A DNA stretch of 32,036 nt from Pseudomonas sp. GM79 (lineage in GTDB: Bacteria > Pseudomonadota > Gammaproteobacteria > Pseudomonadales > Pseudomonadaceae): contig NZ_AKJE01000119.1 in NCBI RefSeq assembly GCF_000282495.1, positions 1 through 32,036 of the forward strand, given 5' to 3'. Numbering within the stretch: position 1 is the first letter of the stretch; each line of letters begins with the position of its first letter. The notes beneath the pieces are model-generated. The model worked only from the letters and a program-made list of their open reading frames with translations. It made no database searches and was not told the DNA's origin. Shown one piece after another: positions 14,628-23,782 of this stretch. The translations under genes were made by a program, and so were the position numbers.

Positions 14628-15941
14628 TTAAACCGCATCCCTCGGCAACATCAACCCAAGCGGCAACCGCACCCGCGCTTCCAGCCCACCACCGGAGCGG
14701 TTGCGCAGCTCGACATTCCCGCCATGCATCGAAGCGATCCGCTTCACGATCGCCAACCCTAACCCGGTCCCCTTACCGCCCCGGGCCCGATCGCCACGGG
14801 TGAACGGGTTGAAGATCGCCTCCAGCTCCGACGGGTCGATTCCCGCGCCACGGTCCATGACGCTCAGCACCACATACGGTGCACTGGTATCCCCGGACAC
14901 ATAAGCCGCCACTTCGACGCCGCTGCCGGCGTGATGCAAGGCATTGCCGATGAGGTTGTTCAGCAACCGTTTCATCGACACCCGCCGCAGCGGGAACGGC
15001 TGGATCGGTTCCAGGCGCAAGCGCACTCTCTCTTCGTTCTGGTTATATGGCGCGGCAACTTCGCGAACCAGATCGCTCAGGTCCACTTCTTCCACCGACT
15101 CATCACGTCCGTCACGAATGAAGGCCAGGAACTGATCCAGAATCGCGTCCATGTCTTCGATGTCGCGGATCATGTCGTCTGTCAGGTCACTGTGGGCCCC
15201 CATCAGTTCCAGGGACAGCCGCAAACGGGTCAGGGGCGTGCGCAGGTCGTGGGAGACCCCGGCCAGCATCAGTTCTCGCTCGCGGCCGGCTTGTTCGACG
15301 TCTTCAGCCATTTGGTTGAAGGCGCGATAAACCTCGGTCATTTCGCTCGGTGTATCGCTGATCGGCAGGCGCACGCTGCGGCCCTGACCCAGTTGCCTCG
15401 CGGCATAGACCAGGCGTTTTAGCGGTTGATTGAGCTGGCTGACGAAAATCCACGCCGAGGCGGTGGACAGCAGGCCGATGGCGAGGAACCAGCCGAGCAC
15501 ATTCCAGATTTTCTGGCCGCGCAATGGGTGCGGATACAACGGCACTTTCAGCCAGCCATCGCCCAGGCTGGGTGCGCGCACCCACAGCGCCGGTGGTGAG
15601 TGCATGCGTAATCGCACTTCGGTGTCGGCGCCCAGTTCATCCTGCATCTGGCGCTGGTAGATCTCGCTGTAAGGCCAGTGTTGTTCGCCTTCCGGCACAC
15701 CGGCACCCACCACCCGAATCAGGGTCGCGGCATCGGCGATCTTGGTGCGGTTTTCTTCATCGGCGGCCCAATAGGCACGCAGCGTCAGGGCGACGCCGTG
15801 GCTGTATTGGCGATCCACCAGCACATCTTCGTTCATCAACAGATAAACCAGGGTCAGCGCCTTGGAGAACAGGACGACGATCAGCACCAGCCACAGGGTG
15901 CGGGAGAAGAAGCTCTGGGGGAACCAAACAGGGGTTTTCAT
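14628..15941 (-). CDS. envZ: EnvZ-type sensor histidine kinase (AmgS-like)
   Basis: This 437-residue membrane kinase has an N-terminal transmembrane helix (about 15-36), a ~110-residue periplasmic region, a second helix (about 146-168), and a HAMP domain with QPLKRLVYAARQLGQG. Then come the H-box VSHDLRTPLTRLRL with phospho-acceptor His231, N-box NNLIGNALHHA, G1 DRGAGI and G2 GTGLGLAIVKR. It is the cognate kinase of the OmpR regulator just upstream. In P. aeruginosa the equivalent AmgS/AmgR pair responds to envelope stress and affects aminoglycoside tolerance. A 114-bp gap with REP-like DNA separates it from ompR. Confidence 0.94.
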   Translation of the reverse strand: MKTPVWFPQSFFSRTLWLVLIVVLFSKALTLVYLLMNEDVLVDRQYSHGVALTLRAYWAADEENRTKIADAATLIRVVGAGVPEGEQHWPYSEIYQRQMQDELGADTEVRLRMHSPPALWVRAPSLGDGWLKVPLYPHPLRGQKIWNVLGWFLAIGLLSTASAWIFVSQLNQPLKRLVYAARQLGQGRSVRLPISDTPSEMTEVYRAFNQMAEDVEQAGRERELMLAGVSHDLRTPLTRLRLSLELMGAHSDLTDDMIRDIEDMDAILDQFLAFIRDGRDESVEEVDLSDLVREVAAPYNQNEERVRLRLEPIQPFPLRRVSMKRLLNNLIGNALHHAGSGVEVAAYVSGDTSAPYVVLSVMDRGAGIDPSELEAIFNPFTRGDRARGGKGTGLGLAIVKRIASMHGGNVELRNRSGGGLEARVRLPLGLMLPRDAV

Positions 15942-15958
15942 GAGTAACCGCTACACAC

Positions 15959-16045
15959 TTGCAGGAGCGAGCATGCTCGCATATTGCGGATCACGGGTCT
16001 GCGGGAAAGGTCATCTGACCCCTCGCCCGCAAGACCCGCTCCTAC
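15959..16045. repeat. Degenerate REP doublet between ompR and envZ
   Basis: A GCAGGAGCGAGCATGCTCGC arm, containing the perfect 14-bp palindrome GCGAGCATGCTCGC at 15967-15980, is followed by an inverted variant arm (CGCAAGACCCGCTCCTACA, ending 16045). It lies inside the ompR-envZ operon, an unusual place. Confidence 0.65.
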
Positions 16046-16055
16046 AAATCACCGA

Positions 16056-16796
16056 TCACTTCGTGGCGGCGCCATCCGGAACGAACACATAACCCACGCC
16101 CCAGACAGTCTGGATGTAGCGTGGTTTGGACGGATCGGGTTCGATCATCCGGCGCAGACGGGAGATCTGCACATCGATGGAACGCTCAAGGGCATCCCAT
16201 TCGCGGCCACGGGCCAGGTTCATCAGCTTGTCGCGGGTCAGTGGCTGACGCGCGTTCATGACCAGCGCCTTGAGCACCGCAAACTCACCGGTGGTGAGCA
16301 TGTGCACTTCGTCGCCGCGCTTGAGTTCGCGGGTGGCCAGGGACAATTCGTAGTCACCGAAGGTCACGCTTTCGTCTTCGCTGCCCGGGGCGCCCGGCAC
16401 GGGGGCCGCCTGACGACGCAGAACCGCTTTGACCCGAGCCATCAGCTCGTCCGGGTTGAACGGCTTGGCCAGGTAATCGTCGGCGCCCAGTTCCAGGCCC
16501 TTGATGCGGCTAAGCTCATCGCCCTTGGCGGTCAGCATGATGATCGGAATCTGATTGTTCGCTGTGCGCAGGCGGCGGCAAGCGGTCAGGCCGTCTTCGC
16601 CAGGCAGCATCAGGTCGAGGACGACCAGGTTGAACACTTCACGCGCCAGCAGGCGGTCCATTTGTTCCGTGTTCGGGACGGCGCGGGCACGGTAGCCCTT
16701 GCTGACGAAAAAACGCTCCAGCAGGCTGCTCAGCCCGGGATCGTCGTCAACAATAAGAATTTTTTCGCCTTCAGCAATGTTTGCAGTGCTGCTCAT
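16056..16796 (-). CDS. ompR: OmpR-type response regulator (AmgR-like)
   Basis: This 246-residue protein has a receiver domain with the acidic pocket at 17-19, phospho-acceptor Asp61 in VVLDLMLPGEDG and the conserved Lys in LAKPF. A winged-HTH effector domain follows, with the OmpR-type end RYIQTVWGVGYVFVPDG. It binds DNA and controls transcription after phosphorylation by EnvZ, encoded downstream. Its start is preceded by AAGGAGC. The upstream gap shared with tex contains a CATAAT-like -10 for this gene. Confidence 0.95.
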   Translation of the reverse strand: MSSTANIAEGEKILIVDDDPGLSSLLERFFVSKGYRARAVPNTEQMDRLLAREVFNLVVLDLMLPGEDGLTACRRLRTANNQIPIIMLTAKGDELSRIKGLELGADDYLAKPFNPDELMARVKAVLRRQAAPVPGAPGSEDESVTFGDYELSLATRELKRGDEVHMLTTGEFAVLKALVMNARQPLTRDKLMNLARGREWDALERSIDVQISRLRRMIEPDPSKPRYIQTVWGVGYVFVPDGAATK

Positions 16797-16943
16797 TGGA
16801 TGCTCCTTTGATCTCGGCGCGCATTATGGCGTAGCTGCCGTTATACGCACCGTGTGCATTGTTAGCAGATTTTTCCTTCACCGCCAGAAAACCGGGCATT
16901 GTGCCTACAACCCGCGATGCCCCCGAAGGGACAGAACGCTGGT

Positions 16944-16949
16944 TATAAT
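16944..16949 (+). promoter_or_regulatory. Putative -10 of the tex promoter (TATAAT)
   Basis: A consensus TATAAT lies in the 360-bp gap between divergent ompR and tex. No good -35 is visible 17 bp upstream. If used, it leaves a leader of about 200 nt before tex. I see no other strong structure in that leader. Confidence 0.4.
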
Positions 16950-17156
16950 GCGCGGCCTTTTGTGTCAGGCAACGTCTGATCGTTACTGTAAGCAGCCGCT
17001 TTTTTTTCATGGCGCTGGCAGTAATTGTTCGATTTCACGGGTCAACGGGAAGCCTGTTGGCTCAGGTAGCGGCGCACGCCAGGCCGCTCAACCAGACTCG
17101 CTGAGCCTTTATCTCTGCGCCTGCGAGCCTGCTTTCACAATTTGTCAGGTGGTTTT

Positions 17157-19481
17157 ATGGACAGCATCAACAGCCGCATCGCCGAGGAACTCGGTGTACG
17201 CCCACAACAGGTCGAAGCGGCCGTCGCGCTACTCGATGAAGGGTCTACCGTTCCCTTCATCGCCCGCTACCGGAAAGAAGTGACCGGCAGCCTCGATGAC
17301 ATCCAGTTGCGTCATCTGGAAGAGCGTCTGCGCTACCTGCGAGAACTCGACGAACGGCGTATCAGCATCCTCGCCAGCATTCAAGAGCAGGGCAAACTGA
17401 CCCCGCAACTCGAACGCGACATCAAGCTCGCCGACACCAAGACCCGTCTCGAAGACTTGTACCTGCCGTACAAGCAGAAGCGCCGCACCAAGGGCCAGAT
17501 CGCCCTGGAAGCCGGCCTCGGCGAACTGGCCGACGGCCTGTTCAACGACCCGACCCTGAACCCTGAAGCCGAAGCCGCGCGTTTCATCGACGCCGAAAAA
17601 GGCGTGGCCGATGTGAAAGCCGCCCTTGAAGGCGCCAAGTACATCCTCATGGAGCGCTTCGCCGAAGACGCTGGCCTGCTGGACAAATTGCGCAACTACC
17701 TCAAGCAGGAAGCCACCCTCAGTGCCCGCGTGATCGCCGGCAAGGAAGAGGAAGGCGCCAAGTTCCGCGACTACTTCGAACACGACGAACCGCTGAAAAG
17801 CATGCCTTCGCACCGCGCACTGGCGATTTTCCGTGGCCGCAACGAAGGCATTCTCAGTTCCGCGCTGAAAGTCGGCGATGAACTGCCGGGCACCATGCAC
17901 CCGTGCGAAGGCATGATCGGCCAGCAATTCGGCATTCAGAACCAGAACCGTGCCGCCGACAAATGGCTGGGCGAAGTGGTGCGCTGGACCTGGAAGGTCA
18001 AGCTCTACACCCACCTGGAAACCGACCTGCTGGGCGAGTTGCGCGACGGCGCAGAAACCGAAGCAATCAATGTGTTCGCACACAACCTGCACGACTTGCT
18101 GCTGTCGGCCCCGGCCGGCCCGCGCGCCACCCTGGGCCTCGACCCGGGCCTGCGCACCGGCTGCAAGGTCGCCGTGGTCGATGCCACCGGCAAGCTGCTG
18201 GATCACGCCACGGTTTACCCGCACGTGCCGCACAACAAGTGGGACCAGACCCTCGCCGTGCTCGCCGCCCTGTGCGCCAAGCATTCGGTGGACCTGATCG
18301 CCATCGGCAACGGCACCGCCAGCCGTGAAACCGACAAGCTCGCCGCTGAGCTGATCAAAAAATACCCAGCCATGAAGATGACCAAAGTCATGGTCTCCGA
18401 GGCCGGTGCATCGGTGTACTCGGCGTCGGAACTGGCCTCCAAGGAATTCCCGGACCTCGACGTATCGATCCGTGGCGCGGTGTCGATTGCCCGTCGCTTG
18501 CAGGATCCTCTGGCTGAGCTGGTGAAGATCGATCCGAAATCCATCGGCGTCGGCCAGTACCAGCACGACGTGTCGCAGCTGAAACTGGCGCGCGGCCTGG
18601 ACGCGGTGGTCGAGGACTGCGTGAACGCCGTGGGCGTCGACGTCAACACCGCTTCCGTGGCGCTGCTGGCCCGTATCTCCGGCCTCAACGCGACCCTGGC
18701 GCAGAACATCGTCAGCCACCGCGACGAGCACGGCGCCTTCAAAACCCGTGCAGCGTTGAAGAAAGTCGCACGCCTGGGTGAAAAAACCTTTGAACAGGCT
18801 GCGGGCTTCCTGCGTGTAATGAACGGCGACAACCCGCTGGATTCGTCCGCGGTTCACCCGGAAGCCTATCCGCTGGTACAGCGCATTGCCGCTGAAACCG
18901 ATCGCGACATTCGCTCGCTGATCGGCGACGCGAGCTTCCTCAAACGTCTCGATCCGAAGAAGTACACCGACGAAACGTTCGGCTTGCCGACGGTCACCGA
19001 CATCCTGCAAGAGCTGGAAAAACCTGGTCGCGACCCGCGTCCCGAGTTCAAGACCGCCGAGTTCCAGGAAGGCGTCGAAGACCTCAAGGACTTGCAACTG
19101 GGGATGATCCTCGAAGGCGTGGTCACCAACGTGACCAACTTCGGCGCCTTCGTCGACATCGGCGTGCATCAGGACGGTTTGGTACACATCTCCGCGCTGT
19201 CGGAGAAGTTCATCAAGGATCCGCGTGAAGCGGTGAAGGCCGGTGATGTGGTCAAGGTGAAGGTCATGGAAGTCGACATCCCGCGCAAACGCGTTGGCCT
19301 GTCGATGCGCATGAGCGACACCCCGGGCGAGAAGATCGACGGTGCCCGTGGTGCGCGTCCGGGTTCGGCACCACGCCAATCGCAGAACACCGCACCGCGC
19401 AAGGAAACCACGGCAGCAGCCCCGGCCAACAACGCCATGGCCTCACTGTTCGCCAACGCCAAACAGTTGAAAAAACGCTGA
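17157..19481 (+). CDS. tex: Tex family RNA-binding transcription accessory protein
   Basis: The ATG at 17157 (after AGGTGG) gives 774 residues, the normal Tex length. The N-terminal helical region is followed by a YqgF/RNase H-like domain (LGLDPGLRTGCKVAVVDATG, about residue 325), helix-hairpin-helix motifs (about 500-560), and a C-terminal S1 RNA-binding domain. The S1 domain contains ILEGVVTNVTNFGAFVDIGV, DGLVHIS and VGLSMR, and is followed by an Ala-rich low-complexity tail. Tex is a cytoplasmic nucleic-acid-binding protein that influences transcription and, in P. aeruginosa, has a solved structure. The stop overlaps the next ATG by one base (TGATG), so the two genes are coupled. Confidence 0.96.
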   Translation: MDSINSRIAEELGVRPQQVEAAVALLDEGSTVPFIARYRKEVTGSLDDIQLRHLEERLRYLRELDERRISILASIQEQGKLTPQLERDIKLADTKTRLEDLYLPYKQKRRTKGQIALEAGLGELADGLFNDPTLNPEAEAARFIDAEKGVADVKAALEGAKYILMERFAEDAGLLDKLRNYLKQEATLSARVIAGKEEEGAKFRDYFEHDEPLKSMPSHRALAIFRGRNEGILSSALKVGDELPGTMHPCEGMIGQQFGIQNQNRAADKWLGEVVRWTWKVKLYTHLETDLLGELRDGAETEAINVFAHNLHDLLLSAPAGPRATLGLDPGLRTGCKVAVVDATGKLLDHATVYPHVPHNKWDQTLAVLAALCAKHSVDLIAIGNGTASRETDKLAAELIKKYPAMKMTKVMVSEAGASVYSASELASKEFPDLDVSIRGAVSIARRLQDPLAELVKIDPKSIGVGQYQHDVSQLKLARGLDAVVEDCVNAVGVDVNTASVALLARISGLNATLAQNIVSHRDEHGAFKTRAALKKVARLGEKTFEQAAGFLRVMNGDNPLDSSAVHPEAYPLVQRIAAETDRDIRSLIGDASFLKRLDPKKYTDETFGLPTVTDILQELEKPGRDPRPEFKTAEFQEGVEDLKDLQLGMILEGVVTNVTNFGAFVDIGVHQDGLVHISALSEKFIKDPREAVKAGDVVKVKVMEVDIPRKRVGLSMRMSDTPGEKIDGARGARPGSAPRQSQNTAPRKETTAAAPANNAMASLFANAKQLKKR

Positions 19482-19864
19482 TGGAGATCCCGGCCGGCTT
19501 GACCGAAAGCGCGTTTTTCAAGCTGCTGGGATGTCGCTTGCACAGCCTGGAAACCGGGGTGGCGCAAGTCGCCCTGGCGCTTGAGCCAGAACTGCGCAAT
19601 CGCGGCGGCAAACTGCACGGCGGCGCTTTGTTCAGTCTGGTGGACATTGCCATGGGGCTGGCCTGTTCCAGCACCCACGGCTTTGACCAGCAGAGCGCGA
19701 CCATCGAGTGCAAGATCAACTACATCCGCGCCGTCGCCGACGGTGAAGTGATGTGCACGGCACGGGTGATCCATCCGGGCCGCCGCACGCTGGTGGTCGA
19801 GGCCGACGTGATGCAAGGCGACAAACTGGTCGCAAAAGCACAAGGCACGTTCGCTGTCCTGTAG
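19481..19864 (+). CDS. PaaI-type hotdog thioesterase
   Basis: This 127-residue protein contains the PaaI-family motif RNRGGKLHGGALFSLVDIAM, with His46-Gly-Gly and Asp55 as likely catalytic residues, and ends in the typical AKAQGTFAVL. It should hydrolyse acyl-CoA thioesters in the cytoplasm; the substrate is not predictable. Its start overlaps the tex stop, so it is expressed with tex, but there is no functional link I can see. A REPIN follows its stop. Confidence 0.9.
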   Translation: MEIPAGLTESAFFKLLGCRLHSLETGVAQVALALEPELRNRGGKLHGGALFSLVDIAMGLACSSTHGFDQQSATIECKINYIRAVADGEVMCTARVIHPGRRTLVVEADVMQGDKLVAKAQGTFAVL

Positions 19865-19906
19865 CTACCTAACCTCGATTTGAGTTAATTTCGACGCTAC
19901 AAAACC

Positions 19907-19996
19907 TGTGGGAGCGGGCTTGCTCGCGAAGAGGGAGTGTCAGTCAACATAAATGTCGCCTGATACACCGCCTTCGCGAGCAAGCCCGCTCCCACA
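19907..19996. repeat. REPIN (inverted REP doublet), copy 4
   Basis: Arms lie at 19907-19930 and 19973-19996, of the same type as copies 1-3. It occupies the gap between the thioesterase and gshA. Confidence 0.9.
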
Positions 19997-20132
19997 GTGG
20001 ACTGTGGCGACCCAATCATTGGCTGACTGGCGCAGCCCAAAAACCAGGCGAAAACGCCAGTTTTAACTTCACCCTTGTAGACCGTCTTGCCCACCCCCAT
20101 ATTGGGGCGACTGACGCGTGAAGGAATCCAAC

Positions 20133-21716
20133 TTGAGCGAACTTCTCAACCGCCGCCTGGCTCTGCTCGGCGAGCGCGCTAACCTCTCTCTGCTCGAACA
20201 GTGCCTTCACGGCATCGAACGTGAATGCCTGCGCGTAACCAGCGAAGGTCGCCTGGCGCAAACGCCGCACCCGGAAGAATTGGGTTCCGCGCTGACCAAC
20301 GAACAGATCACCACCGACTATTCCGAGTCGCTGCTGGAGTTCATCACGCCGGCCCTGCCAGACCCGGCGCAGATGCTGGCGAGCCTGGACAGGATTCACC
20401 GTTTTGCCTACAGCAAGCTCGGCAACGAGTACCTGTGGAGTCCATCGATGCCGTGCCCGTTGCCGGCCGAGGAAGACATCCCGATCGCTTATTACGGCAC
20501 TTCCAACATCGGGCAGCTCAAGTACGTCTATCGCAAGGGCCTGGCGTTGCGTTACGGCAAGACCATGCAGTGCATCGCCGGGATCCACTACAATTTTTCC
20601 CTGCCGGAAAAGCTCTGGCCCCTGCTCAAAGAGGCTGAAGGCTTTGACGGCACCGACCGCGACTATCAGTCGTCGGCCTACATCGCGCTGATCCGCAACT
20701 TCCGTCGCTATAGCTGGCTGCTGATGTACCTGTTCGGTGCCTCGCCTGCCCTGGACGCCGGTTTCCTGCGCGGTCGCTCGCATCAGTTGGAACAGCTGGA
20801 CCCGGACACGTTGTACCTGCCGTACGCCACCAGCCTGCGCATGAGCGATCTGGGTTACCAGAGCAACGCCCAGGCCGGTTTGACGCCGTGCTACAACGAT
20901 CTGACCAGCTACACCGACAGCCTGCGCAAAGCGGTGGCCACGCCTTACCCGTCGTACGTCGAGATCGGTACGCACCAGGACGGTGAGTGGGTTCAGCTCA
21001 ACACCAACATCCTGCAGATCGAAAACGAGTACTACTCCAACATCCGCCCGAAACGCGTGACCTACACCGGCGAACGGCCGATTCAGGCGCTGGTGGCCCG
21101 TGGCATTCAGTACGTCGAAGTGCGCTGCCTGGACATCAACCCGTTCCTGCCGATGGGCATCGACCTCACCGAGTCGCGGTTCCTTGATGCGTTCCTGCTG
21201 TACTGCGCGCTGAACGACAGCCCGCTGCTGACCAGTACCTCGTGCGGCAACGCGACCTCGAACTTCCTCAGCGTGGTCAAGGAAGGTCGTCGTCCGGGCC
21301 TGCAATTGCAACGCGACGGGCTCCCGGTAGACCTCAAGGAATGGGCCGGCGAATTGCTGGAAAAGATTGCGCCATTAGCGGCATTGCTGGATCAGAGCCA
21401 TGGCGGCGATGCTCACAGCAAGGCACTGGACGCACAGCTGGCCAAGGTCAAGGACTCGTCCCTGACGCCATCGGCTCAGGTGTTGGCGGCGATGGCCGAG
21501 CACAAGGAAAGTTTTGCTCAGTTCTCCTTGCGTCAGAGTCAGGCACACGCAGAGTTTTTCCGCAGCGAGCCGCTTTCAAGCGCAGAACAGGCTAGATTTG
21601 AAGAGTTGGCACGTTCGTCGCTGGCTCAGCAGGTGGAGCTGGAACAGAACGAAGTTGGCGATTTCGATGTGTTTGTCGGGTCGTATCAGGCGAGTATTCT
21701 GGCGATCAGCAACTAA
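20133..21716 (+). CDS. gshA: Glutamate-cysteine ligase (E. coli-type)
   Basis: The TTG at 20133 gives 527 residues beginning MSELLNRRLALLG, matching in my recollection the start of P. aeruginosa GshA. AAGGA lies 8 nt upstream. A GTG at 20118 would add five residues, but it places that Shine-Dalgarno inside the gene. Family features include EQCLHGIERECLRVT, the metal- and glutamate-binding ITTDYSESLLEFITP, and QCIAGIHYNFSLP. It makes gamma-glutamylcysteine from Glu, Cys and ATP, the first step of glutathione synthesis. It is transcribed alone here, between two REPIN-containing gaps. Confidence 0.95.
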   Translation: MSELLNRRLALLGERANLSLLEQCLHGIERECLRVTSEGRLAQTPHPEELGSALTNEQITTDYSESLLEFITPALPDPAQMLASLDRIHRFAYSKLGNEYLWSPSMPCPLPAEEDIPIAYYGTSNIGQLKYVYRKGLALRYGKTMQCIAGIHYNFSLPEKLWPLLKEAEGFDGTDRDYQSSAYIALIRNFRRYSWLLMYLFGASPALDAGFLRGRSHQLEQLDPDTLYLPYATSLRMSDLGYQSNAQAGLTPCYNDLTSYTDSLRKAVATPYPSYVEIGTHQDGEWVQLNTNILQIENEYYSNIRPKRVTYTGERPIQALVARGIQYVEVRCLDINPFLPMGIDLTESRFLDAFLLYCALNDSPLLTSTSCGNATSNFLSVVKEGRRPGLQLQRDGLPVDLKEWAGELLEKIAPLAALLDQSHGGDAHSKALDAQLAKVKDSSLTPSAQVLAAMAEHKESFAQFSLRQSQAHAEFFRSEPLSSAEQARFEELARSSLAQQVELEQNEVGDFDVFVGSYQASILAISN

Positions 21717-21727
21717 ACGCAAACCTC

Positions 21728-21857
21728 TGTGGCGAGGGAGCTTGCTCCCGCTCGGCTGCGTAGCAGCCGTAAAATCTGCGACCGTGTTTAATCAGGCACA
21801 CCTTCGCTGTTTTTGGGAGTCCTTCGGCCTCCAGCGGGAGCAAGCTCCCTCGCCACA
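21728..21857. repeat. REPIN of a second REP family
   Basis: TGTGGCGAGGGAGCTTGCTC and onward (21728-21769) is mirrored by a complementary arm at 21834-21857. It differs in sequence from copies 1-4. It sits downstream of gshA and upstream of the tau genes. Confidence 0.85.
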
Positions 21858-21904
21858 AAAGCGATACACAACTATGCTCCCTTAGAATTTTCCGCTCATA
21901 AGGT

Positions 21905-21933
21905 AATTCGAAAAAGTTATTTATTTTCGAATT
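21905..21933. promoter_or_regulatory. Perfect inverted repeat upstream of tauA
   Basis: AATTCGAAAA (21905-21914) and TTTTCGAATT (21924-21933) form a 10-bp perfect inverted repeat with a 9-base AT-rich spacer. It lies 60 bp before the tauA start and just before an AT-rich stretch (CTTATATCATTTAG) that could hold the -10. It may bind a sulfur-starvation regulator or another dimeric factor; identity is not shown. Confidence 0.6.
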
Positions 21934-21993
21934 CTTATATCATTTAGTCTCCTTTTCACGCCGACTCTCGGTCGCCTGACAAGGAGCTTCCCG

Positions 21994-22971
21994 ATGAAAC
22001 TGACTTCCCCTCTTCGCCGCCTGGCCGCCGCGTTTCTGGCTTCGGCGAGTTTCCTGGCTCAGGCGGCAGATGTGACCGTCGCCTACCAGACCACCGTTGA
22101 CCCAGCCAAAGTCGCCCAAGCCGATGGCACCTACGAAAAAGCCACCAAAGCCGACATCGACTGGCGCAAATTCGATAACGGCGCCGACATTATTGCCGCC
22201 ATCGCTTCCGGCGATGTGCAAATCGGCTACCTCGGTTCCAGCCCCCTGACGGCGGCAATCACCCGCAAAGTCCCGGTGGAAACTTTCCTCATCGCCACCC
22301 AGATCGGCGCCGCCGAAGCGCTGGTTGCGCGCGATGGTTCCGGGATCAAGACCCCGCAAGACCTGATCGGCAAGAAAATCGCCGTACCGTTCGTTTCCAC
22401 CGGCCACTACAGCCTGCTGGCCGCGCTGAAACACTGGAACATCGACCCATCGAAAGTCACCGTGCTCAACCTCGCGCCGCCAGCAATCATCGCTGCATGG
22501 AAACGCGGTGATATCGACGCCACCTACGTCTGGGACCCTGCCCTCGGCGTGGCCAAGGAGAACGGCAAAGTGCTGATCACCTCGGGCGAGTTGGCCAAGT
22601 TCGGCGCACCGACTTTCGATGCCTGGATCGTGCGTAAGGATTTCGCCGCGAAGCACCCGGAAATCGTCACCGCGTTCGCCAAAGTGACCCTCGATGCCTA
22701 CGCCGACTACCGCAAAGACCCGAAAGCCTGGCTCGCCAACCAAAGCAATGTCGACAAACTGGTGAAGCTCTCCGGTGCCAAGGCCAGCGACATTCCATTG
22801 CTGCTGCAAGGCAACGTGTTCCCGCTCGCGGCTGATCAGGTGATCACCCTCGGCGCGCCGACTACCAAGGCTATCACCGACACCGCAGTGTTCCTCAAGG
22901 AACAGGGCAAGGTCGAGGCCGTGCTGCCGGACTACGCGCCGTACGTCAGCGCCAAATACATCACCAACTGA
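21994..22971 (+). CDS. tauA: Taurine ABC transporter periplasmic binding protein
   Basis: This 325-residue protein has a signal peptide (MKLTSPLRRLAAAFLASASF, cleaved near AQAADVT). It has TauA-type features, including YQTTVDPAKVAQADG, the GSSPLTAAI segment, and YVWDPALG. It captures taurine or other alkanesulfonates in the periplasm and delivers them to TauBC, supplying sulfur when sulfate is scarce. It opens a tauABC operon with an inverted repeat upstream at 21905-21933. Confidence 0.92.
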   Translation: MKLTSPLRRLAAAFLASASFLAQAADVTVAYQTTVDPAKVAQADGTYEKATKADIDWRKFDNGADIIAAIASGDVQIGYLGSSPLTAAITRKVPVETFLIATQIGAAEALVARDGSGIKTPQDLIGKKIAVPFVSTGHYSLLAALKHWNIDPSKVTVLNLAPPAIIAAWKRGDIDATYVWDPALGVAKENGKVLITSGELAKFGAPTFDAWIVRKDFAAKHPEIVTAFAKVTLDAYADYRKDPKAWLANQSNVDKLVKLSGAKASDIPLLLQGNVFPLAADQVITLGAPTTKAITDTAVFLKEQGKVEAVLPDYAPYVSAKYITN

Positions 22972-22987
22972 TCGGGAGTTAACCGCA

Positions 22988-23782
22988 ATGGCTTTGCTAC
23001 AGCTGGAGCGTATCTGCGCACAGTATCCCGGCGCAGCGGAACCTGTGCTGGCGGATATTTCCCTGAGCCTGGGGCCCCGGCAGTTGCTGGTTGCCCTCGG
23101 CCCGTCCGGCAGTGGCAAGACCTCGCTGTTGAACCTGATTGCCGGTTTTGTCGAACCCAGTTCCGGGCGCATCACCCTTGACGGTTTGCCGGTCAAAGGC
23201 CCGAGCGCTGAGCGCGGCGTGGTGTTCCAGGACGACGCCCTGCTACCTTGGCAGGACGTGCTGGCCAACGTCGGCTTCGGTCTGGAACTGGCTGGCGTCG
23301 CCCGGGACAAACGCGAAATCCGTGCCCGGGAAATGCTCGCGCTGGTGGACCTCTCCGGTTTCGAAAATCGCCGAATCTGGCAGCTCTCGGGCGGGCAGAA
23401 ACAACGTGTCGGCCTCGCTCGCGCCCTCGCAGCAGACCCTCGGGTTTTGCTGATGGATGAACCCTTCGGTGCCCTTGATGCCTTCACCCGCGAACAGATG
23501 CAGGAGCTGTTGCTGCAAGTCTGGCAGCGCACCGCCAAACCGGTGTTCCTGATTACCCACGACATTGAAGAAGCGGTATTCCTCGCCACGGATCTGATTC
23601 TGCTGGCGCCTGATCCTGGGCAAATCGTCGAGCGTCTGAGCCTGGATTTCGGTCAGCGTTATGCCTCCGGTGAGTCGGCACGCTCGATCAAGTCCGACCC
23701 GCGCTTTATCGAAACCCGCGAACACGTGCTCGCCAAAGTGTTCTCCCAACGCAGTGCCGTCCAGCGACAGGAGCGCGCATGA
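22988..23782 (+). CDS. tauB: Taurine ABC transporter ATP-binding protein
   Basis: This 264-residue ABC ATPase has Walker A GPSGSGKTSLLN, Q-loop VFQDDALLPW, signature LSGGQKQRVGLARAL, Walker B VLLMDEPFGALD and switch His in LITHDIEEAVFLA. It is of the nitrate/sulfonate/taurine subfamily and works with TauC in the inner membrane. It starts 16 bp after tauA, and its stop overlaps the tauC start as ATGA. Confidence 0.94.
   Translation: MALLQLERICAQYPGAAEPVLADISLSLGPRQLLVALGPSGSGKTSLLNLIAGFVEPSSGRITLDGLPVKGPSAERGVVFQDDALLPWQDVLANVGFGLELAGVARDKREIRAREMLALVDLSGFENRRIWQLSGGQKQRVGLARALAADPRVLLMDEPFGALDAFTREQMQELLLQVWQRTAKPVFLITHDIEEAVFLATDLILLAPDPGQIVERLSLDFGQRYASGESARSIKSDPRFIETREHVLAKVFSQRSAVQRQERA

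Noticed and set aside
17229..19379. 716-codon open frame antisense to tex
   Set aside because: It mirrors a high-G+C conserved gene, has no recognisable domains, and its composition (His, Gln, Val-rich) is typical of antisense shadows.
20016..21311. 431-codon frame antisense to gshA
   Set aside because: Shadow of gshA codon bias; it also runs into the REPIN region.
21940..23589. 549-codon frame antisense to tauA and tauB
   Set aside because: It spans two real genes and their gap, and no protein family is visible.
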